Part shown: positions 8,460 through 17,158 of the stretch, piece after piece
Layout: the number at the start of each line of letters is the position of its first letter
How positions within the stretch are numbered: the stretch's first letter is position 1
From: Bacilli bacterium
GTDB lineage: Bacteria; Bacillota_I; Bacilli_A; RF39; UBA660
Assembly (NCBI GenBank): GCA_900753645.1
Contig: CAADZW010000016.1
Location: 1-19,607, forward strand
DNA: 19,607 bases
Reading direction: 5' to 3'
Translations under genes and position numbers: made by a program
The notes under the pieces: generated by a model
Seen by the model: the letters and a program-made list of their open reading frames with translations, nothing else
The model's database searches: none
Told to the model about the DNA's origin: nothing

Positions 8460-8768
8460 TTAATCAAGATTAGTGTTAGATTTTCTAGCAACTCTAACCT
8501 TTTTTCCTGCTTTATTGGTAGTATGGCCTATGCGAGTAGCTTTTTTTGTTTTTGGATCTACTATCATAACATTAGATATATGAATTGGTGCTTCTTTTTC
8601 GACGATTGATCCAGATTGTTGTCCATTAGGTTTAATATGTTTTTTTACCATATTAACGCCTTCGACAACTACTTTATCTTCATCTTTTAAAACACTGATA
8701 ATAGTTCCTTCTTTTCCTTTACTCTTTCCGGCGATAACAACTACTTTATCTCCTGTTTTTAATTTCAT
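8460..8768 (-). CDS. rplX: Large ribosomal subunit protein uL24
   Basis: 102-residue L24, an assembly-initiating protein of the 50S near the tunnel exit. The KOW-type motif is at the start, [20 protein letters not shown], and the family block [14 protein letters not shown] and the ending [10 protein letters not shown] are visible. Length agrees with Bacillota L24. The stop is 14 nt before rplE. Confidence 0.97.
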   Translation of the reverse strand: MKLKTGDKVVVIAGKSKGKEGTIISVLKDEDKVVVEGVNMVKKHIKPNGQQSGSIVEKEAPIHISNVMIVDPKTKKATRIGHTTNKAGKKVRVARKSNTNLD

Positions 8769-8777
8769 AGTTTCCTC

Positions 8778-9146
8778 CTATAACACTTCTTTAGCTAGTG
8801 ATACAATTTTCATGAAATCTTTATCACGTAATTCACGTGCTATTGGACCAAAAACACGAGTTCCGATTGGACTTTTATCATCTTTAATAATAACACAAGC
8901 ATTATCATCGAACTTAATGTAAGATCCGTCTTCACGTCTTAATCCAAACTTACTTCTAACGATAACAGCCTTAACAACTTTTCCTTTTCCTACTGTTCCG
9001 TTAGGAGTAGCTTTTTTGACAGTTCCAACAATTATATCACCTATATTACCAGTCTTAACTTTGCTTCCACCAAGAACACGAATAACAGAAATTTCTCTAG
9101 CTCCCGAATTGTCAGCAACTTTAAGACGACTTTCTTGTTGAATCAT
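8778..9146 (-). CDS. rplN: Large ribosomal subunit protein uL14
   Basis: 122-residue L14, one of the most conserved 50S proteins, forming intersubunit bridge B8 with 16S r[22 protein letters not shown] at the start, [13 protein letters not shown] in the middle, and [20 protein letters not shown] toward the end are canonical. The start has AGGAGG in the 25 nt gap after rpsQ, which also marks the conventional S10/spc boundary. No separate promoter or terminator is evident there. Confidence 0.98.
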   Translation of the reverse strand: MIQQESRLKVADNSGAREISVIRVLGGSKVKTGNIGDIIVGTVKKATPNGTVGKGKVVKAVIVRSKFGLRREDGSYIKFDDNACVIIKDDKSPIGTRVFGPIARELRDKDFMKIVSLAKEVL

Positions 9147-9171
9147 AATTAATCCTCCTTATAATTAACAA

Positions 9172-9423
9172 TTATAAAATAATTGCTTTTTCTACCACTT
9201 CAACTAAGCGATAACGTTTAGTTTTAGATAGTGGTCTTGTTTCTTGGATACGAACAGTATCTCCAACGACTGCTTCGTTTTTTGGATCATGTGCCGCATA
9301 TTTCTTAGAATATTTAACACGTTTACCATATTTATTATCTCTTTTGTATGTTTCAATTAATACTGTGATTGTTTTATCACTTGCATTACTAACTACTTTA
9401 CCAATTAATTCATGTTTATTCAT
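9172..9423 (-). CDS. rpsQ: Small ribosomal subunit protein uS17
   Basis: 83-residue S17, an OB-fold primary rRNA-binding protein of the 30S body. [18 protein letters not shown] near the N-terminus, the loop [18 protein letters not shown], and [22 protein letters not shown] are characteristic. The ribosome binding site directly abuts the rpmC stop codon (9 nt gap). This is the last gene of the S10 part of the cluster. Confidence 0.97.
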   Translation of the reverse strand: MNKHELIGKVVSNASDKTITVLIETYKRDNKYGKRVKYSKKYAAHDPKNEAVVGDTVRIQETRPLSKTKRYRLVEVVEKAIIL

Positions 9424-9432
9424 AGTTACCTC

Positions 9433-9627
9433 CTAGTCATTTAGTTCGCGTTCACGGATGATAGTTTTCATCTTAGCGACTAACTTTCTTAATTCTCTAA
9501 TTCTTGAAGGTTTTTCAAGATTTCCAGTTGCTTGGCTAAAACGTAAATTAAATAATTCCTCTTTATATTCGGCGATTTTTTTGTTTAACTCTTCAGTTGA
9601 CATTTCTCTAATATCCTTAGTTTTCAC
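9433..9627 (-). CDS. rpmC: Large ribosomal subunit protein uL29
   Basis: L29 is a small two-helix protein at the tunnel exit, near the SRP and trigger factor docking site. The block [20 protein letters not shown] followed by [19 protein letters not shown] is diagnostic. I choose the GTG at 9625-9627, giving 64 residues starting [10 protein letters not shown], because it aligns with family starts and has GGTGA (9633-9637) 5 nt upstream. The alternative ATG at 9637-9639 adds four residues but abuts an AAGG with no spacing. With either start the gene overlaps the rplP end (11 or 23 nt). Confidence 0.93.
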   Translation of the reverse strand: MKTKDIREMSTEELNKKIAEYKEELFNLRFSQATGNLEKPSRIRELRKLVAKMKTIIRERELND

Positions 9628-10045
9628 GTTTTTCACCATCCTTTTTTACAAATTTACATTTAATTGGTAATTTGTGCATTGCAAGGCGTAATGCTTCTCT
9701 AGCAACATCTTCTGAAACACCAGCAATTTCAAATAAAATTTTATTCTTTTTAACAACAGCAACCCATACTTCTGGTTGTCCTTTACCTTTACCCATACGA
9801 GTTTCTAAAGGTATTTTGGTCAATGATAAATGAGGGAAAATATTGATCCATACTTTTCCACCACGTTTCATATAACGTGTCATTGCAACACGAGCTGCCT
9901 CAATTTGTTGTTGAGTTATCCAAGCTCCTTCTAAAGCTTGTAACCCATAATCACCAAAATGTAATTCAGTATTACCTTTGGCTAATCCATCATAAGGTAA
10001 TCTATGTGGACGTCTATACTTAGTTCTTTTTGGTATTACGGCCAT
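9617..10045 (-). CDS. rplP: Large ribosomal subunit protein uL16
   Basis: 142-residue L16, which organises the A-site tRNA binding region of the 50S and is a late assembly protein. The N-terminus [20 protein letters not shown], the segment [20 protein letters not shown] and [17 protein letters not shown] are conserved. The ATG at 10043-10045 lies inside rpsC, overlapping it by 26 nt in another frame. A GGGAGG site (10054-10059) is 8 nt before it, so the overlap is real rather than a start-calling error. Confidence 0.97.
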   Translation of the reverse strand: MAVIPKRTKYRRPHRLPYDGLAKGNTELHFGDYGLQALEGAWITQQQIEAARVAMTRYMKRGGKVWINIFPHLSLTKIPLETRMGKGKGQPEVWVAVVKKNKILFEIAGVSEDVAREALRLAMHKLPIKCKFVKKDGEKREN

Positions 10046-10700
10046 CTTTCATACCTCCCTTATCATCGGCTGAACCTAAAATTTCGCCTTTATAAATCCA
10101 TACTTTAACCCCGATTTTTCCGTAAGTAGTATTAGCTTCTTTGTGAGCGTAATCAACATCAGCTCTTAAAGTATGTAATGGAATTGTTCCTTCTGTATAG
10201 CCTTCCGTTCTAGCCATATCAGCTCCACCTAAACGTCCTGATACAGCAGTTTTAATTCCTTTTGCTCCCGCTTTCATTACGTTCCTAATAGCTCTTTTTT
10301 GAGCGATACGAAATGATACCCGGTTTTCGATTTGGTGTGCGATATTTTCTGCCACTAAAGCGGCTACCAAATCTGGTTTTTTTATTTCCATAATTGAAAT
10401 TTGAATATCTTCATCCACCAATTTGTTTAATTCTTTTTTTAATTTTTCAATTTCTTCGCCACCATGGCCAATTACGACACCCGGTTTAGCGGTATTGATA
10501 ATTACATCGGTCTTTTTAGCTGTTCTTTCAATTAAAACGCTAGCAACTGAAGCATCTTTTAATTTTTTGCTTAAATACTTACGAATTTTATTATCATTTA
10601 ATAAATACTTAGCAAAATCTTTGTTGTCAGCATACCAAGTTGACTCCCAAGTTTTATTGATACCAACACGAAGTCCGATTGGACTAACTTTTTGACCCAC
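10020..10700 (-). CDS. rpsC: Small ribosomal subunit protein uS3
   Basis: 226-residue S3, at the mRNA entry channel of the 30S head, where with S4 and S5 it contributes to mRNA unwinding. The KH type II domain has the loop [14 protein letters not shown] (GHGG at 78-81). The C-terminal domain includes [15 protein letters not shown] and [18 protein letters not shown]. The start codon is GTG (10698-10700), giving [11 protein letters not shown], and it follows a GGTGGG site. The 3' end overlaps rplP by 26 nt. Confidence 0.97.
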   Translation of the reverse strand: MGQKVSPIGLRVGINKTWESTWYADNKDFAKYLLNDNKIRKYLSKKLKDASVASVLIERTAKKTDVIINTAKPGVVIGHGGEEIEKLKKELNKLVDEDIQISIMEIKKPDLVAALVAENIAHQIENRVSFRIAQKRAIRNVMKAGAKGIKTAVSGRLGGADMARTEGYTEGTIPLHTLRADVDYAHKEANTTYGKIGVKVWIYKGEILGSADDKGGMKDGRNTKKN

Positions 10701-10717
10701 GTTTTTCCCACCTTTCT

Positions 10718-11053
10718 TTACTTATTATCACTTACAACAACTGTAATGTGGCTAGTTCTCTTCTTTATAGGATCGACATGACCACGAGAACCAAATTTCA
10801 TTCTTTTCATTACTAAGCCTTCATCGATGTAGGCTTCTTTTACTTTTAGATCTTCTATGTTTGCTCCTAGATTATTAGTGGCATTAGCTGTAGCACTAGT
10901 CAAAACTTTTTTAATTAATCTAGCTGCTTCTTTGTTAATGTTAGATAAAATAACATCAGCTTCTGAAACGCTTTTGCCACGAATCAAATCTATAACTAAA
11001 CGAGCTTTACGAGGGGCTATTCTTACGTTTTTAGCGATAGCTCTTGCTTCCAT
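10718..11053 (-). CDS. rplV: Large ribosomal subunit protein uL22
   Basis: 111-residue L22, whose long hairpin lines the exit-tunnel constriction together with L4. [25 protein letters not shown] at the N-terminus spans the conserved rRNA-binding helix. The hairpin sequence [20 protein letters not shown] (about 81-100) keeps the usual arginines and glycine; no insertion or deletion of the macrolide-resistance kind is apparent. Preceded by AAGGGAG, 20 nt after rpsS. Confidence 0.97.
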   Translation of the reverse strand: MEARAIAKNVRIAPRKARLVIDLIRGKSVSEADVILSNINKEAARLIKKVLTSATANATNNLGANIEDLKVKEAYIDEGLVMKRMKFGSRGHVDPIKKRTSHITVVVSDNK

Positions 11054-11073
11054 TTGATATTCTCCCTTCTTGG

Positions 11074-11346
11074 TTATTGTTTACCTTTATCTTCACCGTG
11101 TCCACCAAATTTACGTGTTGGTGAGAATTCGCCCAATTTATGTCCAACCATATCTTCTGTTACATAAACTGGAATAAATTCTTTACCATTATGAACAGCG
11201 AATGTATGTCCAATAAATTCAGGATATATTGTCGAACGGCGAGACCATGTTTTTATAACTTCTTTTTTGCCACTTTCGTTAACTTCTTTAACTTTCTTCA
11301 TTAAGCTTTCATCAACAAAAGGACCTTTTTTTAAACTTCTTGCCAT
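11074..11346 (-). CDS. rpsS: Small ribosomal subunit protein uS19
   Basis: 90-residue S19 of the 30S head, paired with S13. [19 protein letters not shown], then [24 protein letters not shown] and [16 protein letters not shown] are textbook family segments. The upstream AAGGA is weaker than at neighbouring genes. Normal length and position between rplB and rplV. Confidence 0.98.
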   Translation of the reverse strand: MARSLKKGPFVDESLMKKVKEVNESGKKEVIKTWSRRSTIYPEFIGHTFAVHNGKEFIPVYVTEDMVGHKLGEFSPTRKFGGHGEDKGKQ

Positions 11347-11362
11347 CTAATCAATCCTTTCA

Positions 11363-12193
11363 CTATTTTTTACGGCGACGTACTATAAGTTTGTCGCTAC
11401 TCTTTTTGTTTTTACGTGTTTTGTAACCAAGGGCTGGTTTACCCCAAGGTGTAACTGGTCCTTTACGACCGATTGGTGCTCGACCTTCACCACCACCGTG
11501 TGGGTGATCATTAGGGTTCATAACAGAACCACGAACGGTTGGTTTAATACCCATATGTCTTTTTCTTCCAGCTTTTCCCAACTTAACTAATTCATGATCT
11601 TCATTACCTACTTCACCAACTGTAGCTCGATTAGTACTAATAACTTTTCTAACTTCGCCACTGGTTAATCTTAACAATACATATTTTTCTTCAAATCCTA
11701 AGATTTGAGCAGAACTTCCTGCTGAACGTGCTAACTGTCCACCTTTACCGGCTTTTAATTCAACATTGTGAATCATTGTTCCTTCTGGCATTTTATTAAT
11801 TGGTAAGTTGTTACCAACTTTGATATCAGCGTTTTCACCTGATTCGATAACATTGCCAACTTTTAAGCCTTTAGGAGCAATTATATATCTTTTTTCACCA
11901 TCGGCATAAGTGATTAATGCAATGTTTGATGTTCTGTTTGGATCATATTCGATTGCAGTAACTGTACCGATAATACCATCTTTATCTCTTTTAAAATCGA
12001 TGATACGGTATTTTCTTTTTGCTCCACCACCACGATGACGAACAGTTATTTTACCTTGGTTATTACGTCCACCTTTTTTAGTTAAAGTAACAGTCAATGA
12101 TTTTTCAGGAGTAGTTTTAGTAATTTCGTCGTTGACAATAGTCGACATACCACGAGTCCCGTTAGTCATTGCTTTATATGTTTTAACTGCCAT
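11363..12193 (-). CDS. rplB: Large ribosomal subunit protein uL2
   Basis: 276-residue L2, needed for subunit association and peptidyl transferase centre structure. The RNA-binding OB and SH3-like domains include [19 protein letters not shown] (about 53-71). The C-terminal block [20 protein letters not shown] contains the universally conserved histidine of the HPHGGGEG motif. The protein ends in a lysine- and arginine-rich tail. AGGAGG precedes the ATG by the expected distance. Confidence 0.98.
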   Translation of the reverse strand: MAVKTYKAMTNGTRGMSTIVNDEITKTTPEKSLTVTLTKKGGRNNQGKITVRHRGGGAKRKYRIIDFKRDKDGIIGTVTAIEYDPNRTSNIALITYADGEKRYIIAPKGLKVGNVIESGENADIKVGNNLPINKMPEGTMIHNVELKAGKGGQLARSAGSSAQILGFEEKYVLLRLTSGEVRKVISTNRATVGEVGNEDHELVKLGKAGRKRHMGIKPTVRGSVMNPNDHPHGGGEGRAPIGRKGPVTPWGKPALGYKTRKNKKSSDKLIVRRRKK

Positions 12194-12206
12194 AATATCC
12201 TCCTTA

Positions 12207-12485
12207 TTAGTTTAGTTCAATAGAACTTCCATCTTTTAACTTAACGATAGCTTTCTTTACTTTGTTTGTGTATCCACTGTATTTGCCAACTCTTTTTTTT
12301 CTTGGTTTTACAGTTACTGTATTTACACTTTCAACTTTAACGTCAAAAATTTTTTCGATTGCTTGTTTAATTTGTACTTTGTTAGCTTTAGTATCAACGC
12401 TAAATGTAATAGTGTTTTTATTTTGCGCCAAATCAGCTGACTTTTCAGTCATGATCGGACCTTTGATAATATCTCTATAGTTCAT
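12207..12485 (-). CDS. rplW: Large ribosomal subunit protein uL23
   Basis: 92-residue L23, the main docking point for trigger factor and SRP at the tunnel exit. Conserved parts are the N-terminal [15 protein letters not shown], the central [27 protein letters not shown] region and the basic loop [13 protein letters not shown]. The ATG overlaps the rplD stop by one base (TAATG), suggesting termination-reinitiation coupling. Confidence 0.97.
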   Translation of the reverse strand: MNYRDIIKGPIMTEKSADLAQNKNTITFSVDTKANKVQIKQAIEKIFDVKVESVNTVTVKPRKKRVGKYSGYTNKVKKAIVKLKDGSSIELN

Positions 12486-13105
12486 TAAACAAGCACCTCC
12501 TCTAATTGTTTAACCGCATTTTCGGTAATAATCATCGTGTCAGCATAAACGATATCAAAAGTATTGATTTCGTCAACGCTAAGTAACAATACGTTATTAA
12601 GATTACGGCTACTTAAAATTAAATTATCGTTTAATTCATCGACAACGATTAAGACTTTTTTGTTTACCTTTAAGTTGTCTAAAATTTTCTTCATGTCTTT
12701 TGTTTTATTTGAAACTTCTAACTTATCGACAACGATTAATTTGCTTTCGATTGCCTTATAAGCTAAAGCTGATTTTAAAGCTAAACGACGTTCTTTACGA
12801 TTCATCTTAATCGCATAGCTTCTTGGATGTGGTCCGAAAACAACACCACCACCTGGCCAATGTGGCGCTCTGGTTGATCCTTGTCTTGCACGACCAGTTC
12901 CTTTTTGTCTCCATGGTTTTCTTCCACCACCTGATACTTCACTTCTCGTTTTTGTATCAGCAGTACCTTGACGTGAATTGTTTCGAGCCAATCTTAACGC
13001 GTCGTATAAGACGGCATCATTTGGTTCAATATCCCAAATTTCTTTGTTTAAATTGATGTCACTAACTTTTTCACCATTAGTGTTTAAAATTTGCATCTTT
13101 TTCAT
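12485..13105 (-). CDS. rplD: Large ribosomal subunit protein uL4
   Basis: 206-residue L4. Its extended loop reaches into the exit tunnel; the loop is visible as GGGRKPWRQKGTGRARQGS (59-77) followed by the PHWPGGGVVFGPHPR segment. In E. coli L4 is the autogenous repressor of the S10 operon; whether it acts on the leader here is unknown. I place the start at the ATG at 13103-13105 (MKKMQILNT) because GAGGAGG within the end of rplC lies 6 nt upstream. A longer in-frame start at 13138 would lie deep inside rplC. The gap from rplC is 1 nt. Confidence 0.96.
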   Translation of the reverse strand: MKKMQILNTNGEKVSDINLNKEIWDIEPNDAVLYDALRLARNNSRQGTADTKTRSEVSGGGRKPWRQKGTGRARQGSTRAPHWPGGGVVFGPHPRSYAIKMNRKERRLALKSALAYKAIESKLIVVDKLEVSNKTKDMKKILDNLKVNKKVLIVVDELNDNLILSSRNLNNVLLLSVDEINTFDIVYADTMIITENAVKQLEEVLV

Positions 13106-13106
13106 A

Positions 13107-13868
13107 TTATGCCTCCTCGCTTTCGCTTGCTTCAGCATTTTCTAAAGCGTTTTCTTCGGCAGGTTCTAAGTCTTTTTCATTTGGAACATTTTCTATAATT
13201 TCATATGAAGTTAATTCTTCTGCTTTGTTGATTTTACCATTACCTTTTACTGCAGATTTGATGATAACTAAACTGTTTTTGGCACCAGGAACGTTTCCTT
13301 TAACTAATAAACAATTATTTTCTAAATCGACAGCGATTATTTCTAAGTTTTGAATGGTAACAGTAAGTGTTCCCATGTGACCTGGCAATTTTTTACCTTT
13401 GAATACACGCATTGGTCGCATTGTACCCATTGAACCTGGTTTTCTATGATAATGTGACCCATGTCCCATAGGTCCTCTTGATTGATTGTGTCTTTTAATA
13501 ACACCTTGGAAACCTTTACCTTTAGTGGTTCCTGTTACATCGACGATTTCTCCCGCTTCAAAAATATCGACTTTTATTTCTTGACCGATAGAATAATCGT
13601 TGATATCTACACCTTTAATTTCTTTAAAGAAGCGCTTAGGTGTAGTCTTTGCTTTGTTGGTGTGTCCAACACTAGCTTTTGTCGCTAACTTTTCACGTTT
13701 TGTATCAAATCCTAATTGAATTGCTTCATAACCATCTGTTTCTTTTGTTTTGATTTGAGTAATAACATTAGGTTCAACAGATACTACTGTTACGGGAATC
13801 AATTTACCAGAATTTGTAAATACTTGCGTCATTCCAATTTTACGACCTAAGATTCCTTTTACTTTCAT
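13107..13868 (-). CDS. rplC: Large ribosomal subunit protein uL3 with acidic C-terminal extension
   Basis: L3 initiates 50S assembly and reaches toward the peptidyl transferase centre. [16 protein letters not shown] at the start and the loop [18 protein letters not shown] (132-149) are diagnostic. At 253 residues it is about 40 longer than the usual 205-215. The extra part, about 215-253, is rich in Glu, Ala, Asn and Ser and ends SESEEA, unlike the basic character of ribosomal proteins. The stop is intact and rplD follows after 1 nt, so the tail is not a frameshift artefact visible in this sequence. Confidence 0.96.
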   Translation of the reverse strand: MKVKGILGRKIGMTQVFTNSGKLIPVTVVSVEPNVITQIKTKETDGYEAIQLGFDTKREKLATKASVGHTNKAKTTPKRFFKEIKGVDINDYSIGQEIKVDIFEAGEIVDVTGTTKGKGFQGVIKRHNQSRGPMGHGSHYHRKPGSMGTMRPMRVFKGKKLPGHMGTLTVTIQNLEIIAVDLENNCLLVKGNVPGAKNSLVIIKSAVKGNGKINKAEELTSYEIIENVPNEKDLEPAEENALENAEASESEEA

Positions 13869-13879
13869 GATTTCTCCTC

Positions 13880-14188
13880 CTACATTTTAATTTGAATATC
13901 AACACCACTTGGGATATCTAAATGAGTTAGTGCCTCAATAGTTTCCTTACTTGGGTTTTTGATATCAATTAGTCTTTTGTGTGTTCTTTTTTCAAACTGT
14001 TCACGGCTATCTTTATCCTTATGAACAGCTCGCAAAATTGTTATTTTTTCGATTTCTGTTGGTAGCGGAATTGGTCCTTTAACTTCGCCACCAGTTCTTT
14101 TTACTGTTTCTACAATTTTCATACAAGCTTTATCTAGTGACTTGTGTTCAAATGCTTTCAACCGAATACGAACTTTTTCTTTAGACAT
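13880..14188 (-). CDS. rpsJ: Small ribosomal subunit protein uS10
   Basis: 102-residue S10 of the 30S head; in other bacteria it also joins the NusB-S10 antitermination complex. [28 protein letters not shown], the segment [35 protein letters not shown] and the ending GVDIQIKM are conserved throughout. It is the first gene of the superoperon. AGGGAGG at 14194-14200 precedes the ATG by 5 nt, and an approximately 125 nt structured leader lies upstream. Confidence 0.98.
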   Translation of the reverse strand: MSKEKVRIRLKAFEHKSLDKACMKIVETVKRTGGEVKGPIPLPTEIEKITILRAVHKDKDSREQFEKRTHKRLIDIKNPSKETIEALTHLDIPSGVDIQIKM

Positions 14189-14193
14189 AATAT

Positions 14194-14312
14194 CCTCCCT
14201 TCGCCTATATCACGTATAGACATACTCCGTGCAAATAACCCGATTTACCTTGTTTTTTCTTTTCAACTTAACCTGGCGTATCGACAACCTTGCACATCCT
14301 CGCAGTCACACA
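14194..14312 (-). ncRNA. Structured 5' leader of the S10 operon (candidate ribosomal protein leader)
   Basis: The predicted transcript has about 125 nt before rpsJ. A long-range pair joins GTGCAA (14290-14295) to TTGCAC (14229-14234), extendable by G-U pairs. It encloses an inner CGAT/ATCG stem (near 14280 and 14241). Two short hairpins lie nearer the start codon: one at 14211-14231 (GTAT/ATAC plus CAC/GTG), and one at 14205-14219 (CTATA/TATAG) ending 4 nt from the Shine-Dalgarno. The three pairings share bases and cannot all form at once. Regulation by a ribosomal protein such as L4 or S10 is inference. Confidence 0.5.
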
Positions 14313-14318
14313 TTCAAA

Positions 14319-14377
14319 ATTATACAGTAAAAATATATGAAAATCAAGGCTTTTTTATTATTTTTTTTAAATTTTTT
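14319..14377 (-). promoter_or_regulatory. Promoter of the S10-spc-alpha superoperon
   Basis: TTGATT (14347-14342) and TATAAT (14324-14319) are separated by exactly 17 nt on the minus strand. The A-tracts immediately upstream (about 14377-14351) look like an UP element for the alpha C-terminal domain, fitting a highly expressed operon. Transcription should start near 14312. It lies between the terminator of the U32 gene and rpsJ. Confidence 0.85.
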
Positions 14378-14407
14378 GTTAATATATATCATTATTCTAT
14401 ATTTGCT

Positions 14408-14440
14408 AAAAAAGAATGTTGAAGACTTTTTCAACATTCT
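14408..14440 (-). terminator. Intrinsic terminator of the Fic/DUF488/U32 operon
   Basis: An 11 bp perfect stem (arms 14430-14440 and 14413-14423) with a 6 nt loop is followed on the minus strand by a run of T. It starts 13 nt after the U32 stop codon. The plus-strand side has no T run, so it acts in the minus direction only. Confidence 0.9.
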
Positions 14441-14453
14441 AAAACATTATATG

Positions 14454-16601
14454 TTATATTTCTAAATTGTAACGTAAATTATTAATACCTAAATTAAAGA
14501 AACGCTCAAGATCATTGTACTGTCTTTTCTTATAATTATAAACATACATCAAACCTTCTTTAATTATAATTGGATATTTATTTTTAAAACGATCTTCTAA
14601 AAAAAACTTATTACCTTTATAATTTCGACTAATATCGTACTTAGAAATCATCGCTTCTAAATATCCATAAACTACTAACTCTAAATTAGGATGTTTTTGA
14701 TAACGGCGATGATAAGAGTCAATTAAATCTTTAATTTGAGTATCTGTTAATTCATAAGATAAAGTCACTTGTGTAACATTTAAACTATGTAAAAAAGCGA
14801 CAGCATAAGAATTAGTTACATTAAAAGAAAAGTCAGATAATACATCTTGATAAAATAAACTACCCATTTCGCCAACTAATAATTTTTGGGAATAGTTTTG
14901 ATGATGCTCTAAAACACGACTTAATTTTAACACTTTTCGTTCGTCGATTATTTTATCGTATAAATCATAATCCATATAAATATATTTATAATCATTTGCT
15001 TTTATTTTATTATATTGTTCGACACTCGAAACTAAAATATTATAATTCTTTTCTTTCTTAAAATCAGGCAGTTCAATAACATATGCTTTTTTTAAATATC
15101 GATACTGATATAACCTTTTTTCGTTTAACAAATCAGTTGCCTTATTTCTTAACTCATTTAATTCTTTGATAGAAATAAAAATATCAAGGTCACCTTTAAT
15201 ATCTAATTTAGCAAATTGATAAATGGTGTTTCCCAGTTTATTTAGTTGCTCTTTAATTCGATCGTGACTAATCGGAGTGGTAATTGATTTTGCAATTTTG
15301 TTACCATCGACAACGACAACATTATTACCATCAGTTATCTTTAATGTAATTGGTTTATTTAAGTAGACTTCTAAATTTCCTTCGATAGCAATTTTCTTTT
15401 TATTTTTTAAAATCTCATCAATTCTCTTATTCAATAAATAATCAGTCGTTTTAACCACTTTAGTATTACTGATTTTATCTTTACAATAAATCGAGATAAC
15501 ATCGCCTTTTTTAGCATGGTCAATTCTTTTTTTGTTTTTAAATAATGAAGTTACAATAAAACCAATGTCGTCATCAATAAATCTAATTCCATCGTTGATA
15601 TTTAAATCTGCTGTGAGGAGAATATCAACATAATTATTTTGCGATTTTATTACCTTTCCTATTTCTACTCCCAAATGATTAGGGCGGTATGAATTGACAA
15701 CGTCATTGTCATTAAATAAGAATCCTTTAGTATATTGGCGGTTAAATATTTTCTTTAAATCGTCTAATTCATCTAAATTAATTCTAACTTGACCGTTTAA
15801 ACAATAAGAATCGATCGCTTCGCGATATAATTTAGTAACCAAATAGACATAACTAGGTGATTTCATTCGTCCTTCGATTTTTAAACTATCAACGCCAAGA
15901 TTAATTAAATCGCCAATTTTTTCTAGAGTACATAAATCTTTAGTACTTAATAAATATTGTTCAGAATTTACTTTTTTATTATCAACTACCAGATTATATT
16001 TTTGCCGGCAACTTCCAGCACAACTTCCTCGATTACCACTTCGATTACCAATAAAACTACTAAACAAACACTGTCCTGAATAACTAATACATAGCGCACC
16101 ATGAGTAAATACTTCTAATTCAATAGTTGAGTTTCTCTTTATTTTTTTTATTAATTTGATTGGTGTTTCACGCGCTAAAACAACTCTTTTTAAACCTAAA
16201 CTTTCAATTAATTTAACCCCCTCTAAATTATGAATATGCATTTGAGTAGAAGCATGCAGTTCTAATAAGGGGTATGTTTTTCTAATTAAATCCATCATTC
16301 CAATATCTTGAACAATTAAAGCATCGACATTGTGGCGATATAAAAAATCAATATAATTCATAAATTTATCGACTTCACGTTCATAAACTAAAGTGTTGAC
16401 AGTAACGTAAACCTTAACCCCGTATAAATGAGCATATTTAATTGCCTCGATCAATTCGTCATTAGAAAAATTGTTAGAAAAAGCTCTAGCTCCAAACAAT
16501 TTTCCTCCCAAATAAACAGCATCACATCCAGCTAAAATCGCTGCCTTTAAACTTGTAAAATCACCAGCCGGCGCCAATAATTCCGGTTTTTTCAATTTCA
16601 T
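14454..16601 (-). CDS. U32-family protein, RlhA/DUF3656 type (probable RNA hydroxylation enzyme)
   Basis: 715 residues from the ATG at 16599-16601, which shares one base with the preceding TGA (TGATG). The N-terminal barrel starts KPELLAPAGDFTSLKAA and contains DAVYLGG and SLKIEGRMKSPSYV. The U32 signature at 163-181 (EVFTHGALCISYSGQC) plus GSCAGSC gives four cysteines, C171, C178, C194 and C198, expected to hold an iron-sulfur cluster. Residues about 380-495 resemble DUF3656. The C-terminal 200 residues form a further domain with no clear cysteine cluster. Relatives once called peptidases are now linked to prephenate-dependent hydroxylation of 23S rRNA (RlhA) or tRNA (TrhP); length and DUF3656 favour the RlhA side. 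It contains no tryptophan. The substrate is inferred. Confidence 0.85.
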   Translation of the reverse strand: MKLKKPELLAPAGDFTSLKAAILAGCDAVYLGGKLFGARAFSNNFSNDELIEAIKYAHLYGVKVYVTVNTLVYEREVDKFMNYIDFLYRHNVDALIVQDIGMMDLIRKTYPLLELHASTQMHIHNLEGVKLIESLGLKRVVLARETPIKLIKKIKRNSTIELEVFTHGALCISYSGQCLFSSFIGNRSGNRGSCAGSCRQKYNLVVDNKKVNSEQYLLSTKDLCTLEKIGDLINLGVDSLKIEGRMKSPSYVYLVTKLYREAIDSYCLNGQVRINLDELDDLKKIFNRQYTKGFLFNDNDVVNSYRPNHLGVEIGKVIKSQNNYVDILLTADLNINDGIRFIDDDIGFIVTSLFKNKKRIDHAKKGDVISIYCKDKISNTKVVKTTDYLLNKRIDEILKNKKKIAIEGNLEVYLNKPITLKITDGNNVVVVDGNKIAKSITTPISHDRIKEQLNKLGNTIYQFAKLDIKGDLDIFISIKELNELRNKATDLLNEKRLYQYRYLKKAYVIELPDFKKEKNYNILVSSVEQYNKIKANDYKYIYMDYDLYDKIIDERKVLKLSRVLEHHQNYSQKLLVGEMGSLFYQDVLSDFSFNVTNSYAVAFLHSLNVTQVTLSYELTDTQIKDLIDSYHRRYQKHPNLELVVYGYLEAMISKYDISRNYKGNKFFLEDRFKNKYPIIIKEGLMYVYNYKKRQYNDLERFFNLGINNLRYNLEI

Positions 16602-17149
16602 CACTTTCTTTCGGTACACTTTTTAAAAAAATCCAAATTATAATCGCAATAACTTAATTTCTTGACTAATTGTTTTTCTTGGCTATCTTTTGCCACTGTT
16701 TTTAGATCATCGTTTAAAATTATTTCATCTAAAACTTCCTTGATCCATGTCGGACGATCTAAAATTGTAATATTGCCCATCTCGTCAACTTTGACTTCTT
16801 CGACTTTAATTCCTAAATTTCTTTCTAGCCAATAAGCAACTATATGACGGTGGCAAAGTTCGGTATTGTATTCATAATTTAAAAGAATCGTTTCATCGAT
16901 AAAATAATTAATTATATCATTAGGATCAAGATGTTTTAACACTTGTTCATAATATTGTCTGATATAGTGGTAATTATTTATATCGTCTGGTATTCTTCCA
17001 ATACTATTGTACCATGCCTTCCAAAATGATAATTTGGGTGCTAACGGGGAAAAAGATGGACCGTTAAAACCAGCACTTTTACCACGATCTCCTGATATCG
17101 ATACTAAATGCCCTTTTAGACAATTTTTATAATTACCTGTATAAATCAT
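16601..17149 (-). CDS. DUF488-like small protein
   Basis: 182 residues, function unknown. The core ILLNYEYNTELCHRHIVAYWLERNLGI (about 88-114) contains CHRH at 99-102, which matches the late motif of DUF488-family proteins (usually a Cys-His-Arg core before a helix). The N-terminus MIYTGNYKNC with LVSISGD also fits that family's first strand. The middle has FSPLAPKLSFWKAWYNSIG. The final 70 residues are acidic and helical and may be a family-specific tail. The ATG has AGGAGGG overlapping the fic stop codon, and the TGA stop overlaps the U32 start, so translation is coupled on both sides. No signal peptide or membrane segment. Confidence 0.65.
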   Translation of the reverse strand: MIYTGNYKNCLKGHLVSISGDRGKSAGFNGPSFSPLAPKLSFWKAWYNSIGRIPDDINNYHYIRQYYEQVLKHLDPNDIINYFIDETILLNYEYNTELCHRHIVAYWLERNLGIKVEEVKVDEMGNITILDRPTWIKEVLDEIILNDDLKTVAKDSQEKQLVKKLSYCDYNLDFFKKCTERK

Positions 17150-17158
17150 AAAACCCTC

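Noticed and set aside
12823..13056. Plus-strand frame inside rplD
   Set aside because: Shadow of the rplD reading frame; no binding site, no family resemblance.
16602..16619. Upstream start for the U32 gene
   Set aside because: It adds six residues and overlaps the previous gene by 19 nt; the TGATG junction at 16599-16603 gives the family start KLKKPELLAPAGD.
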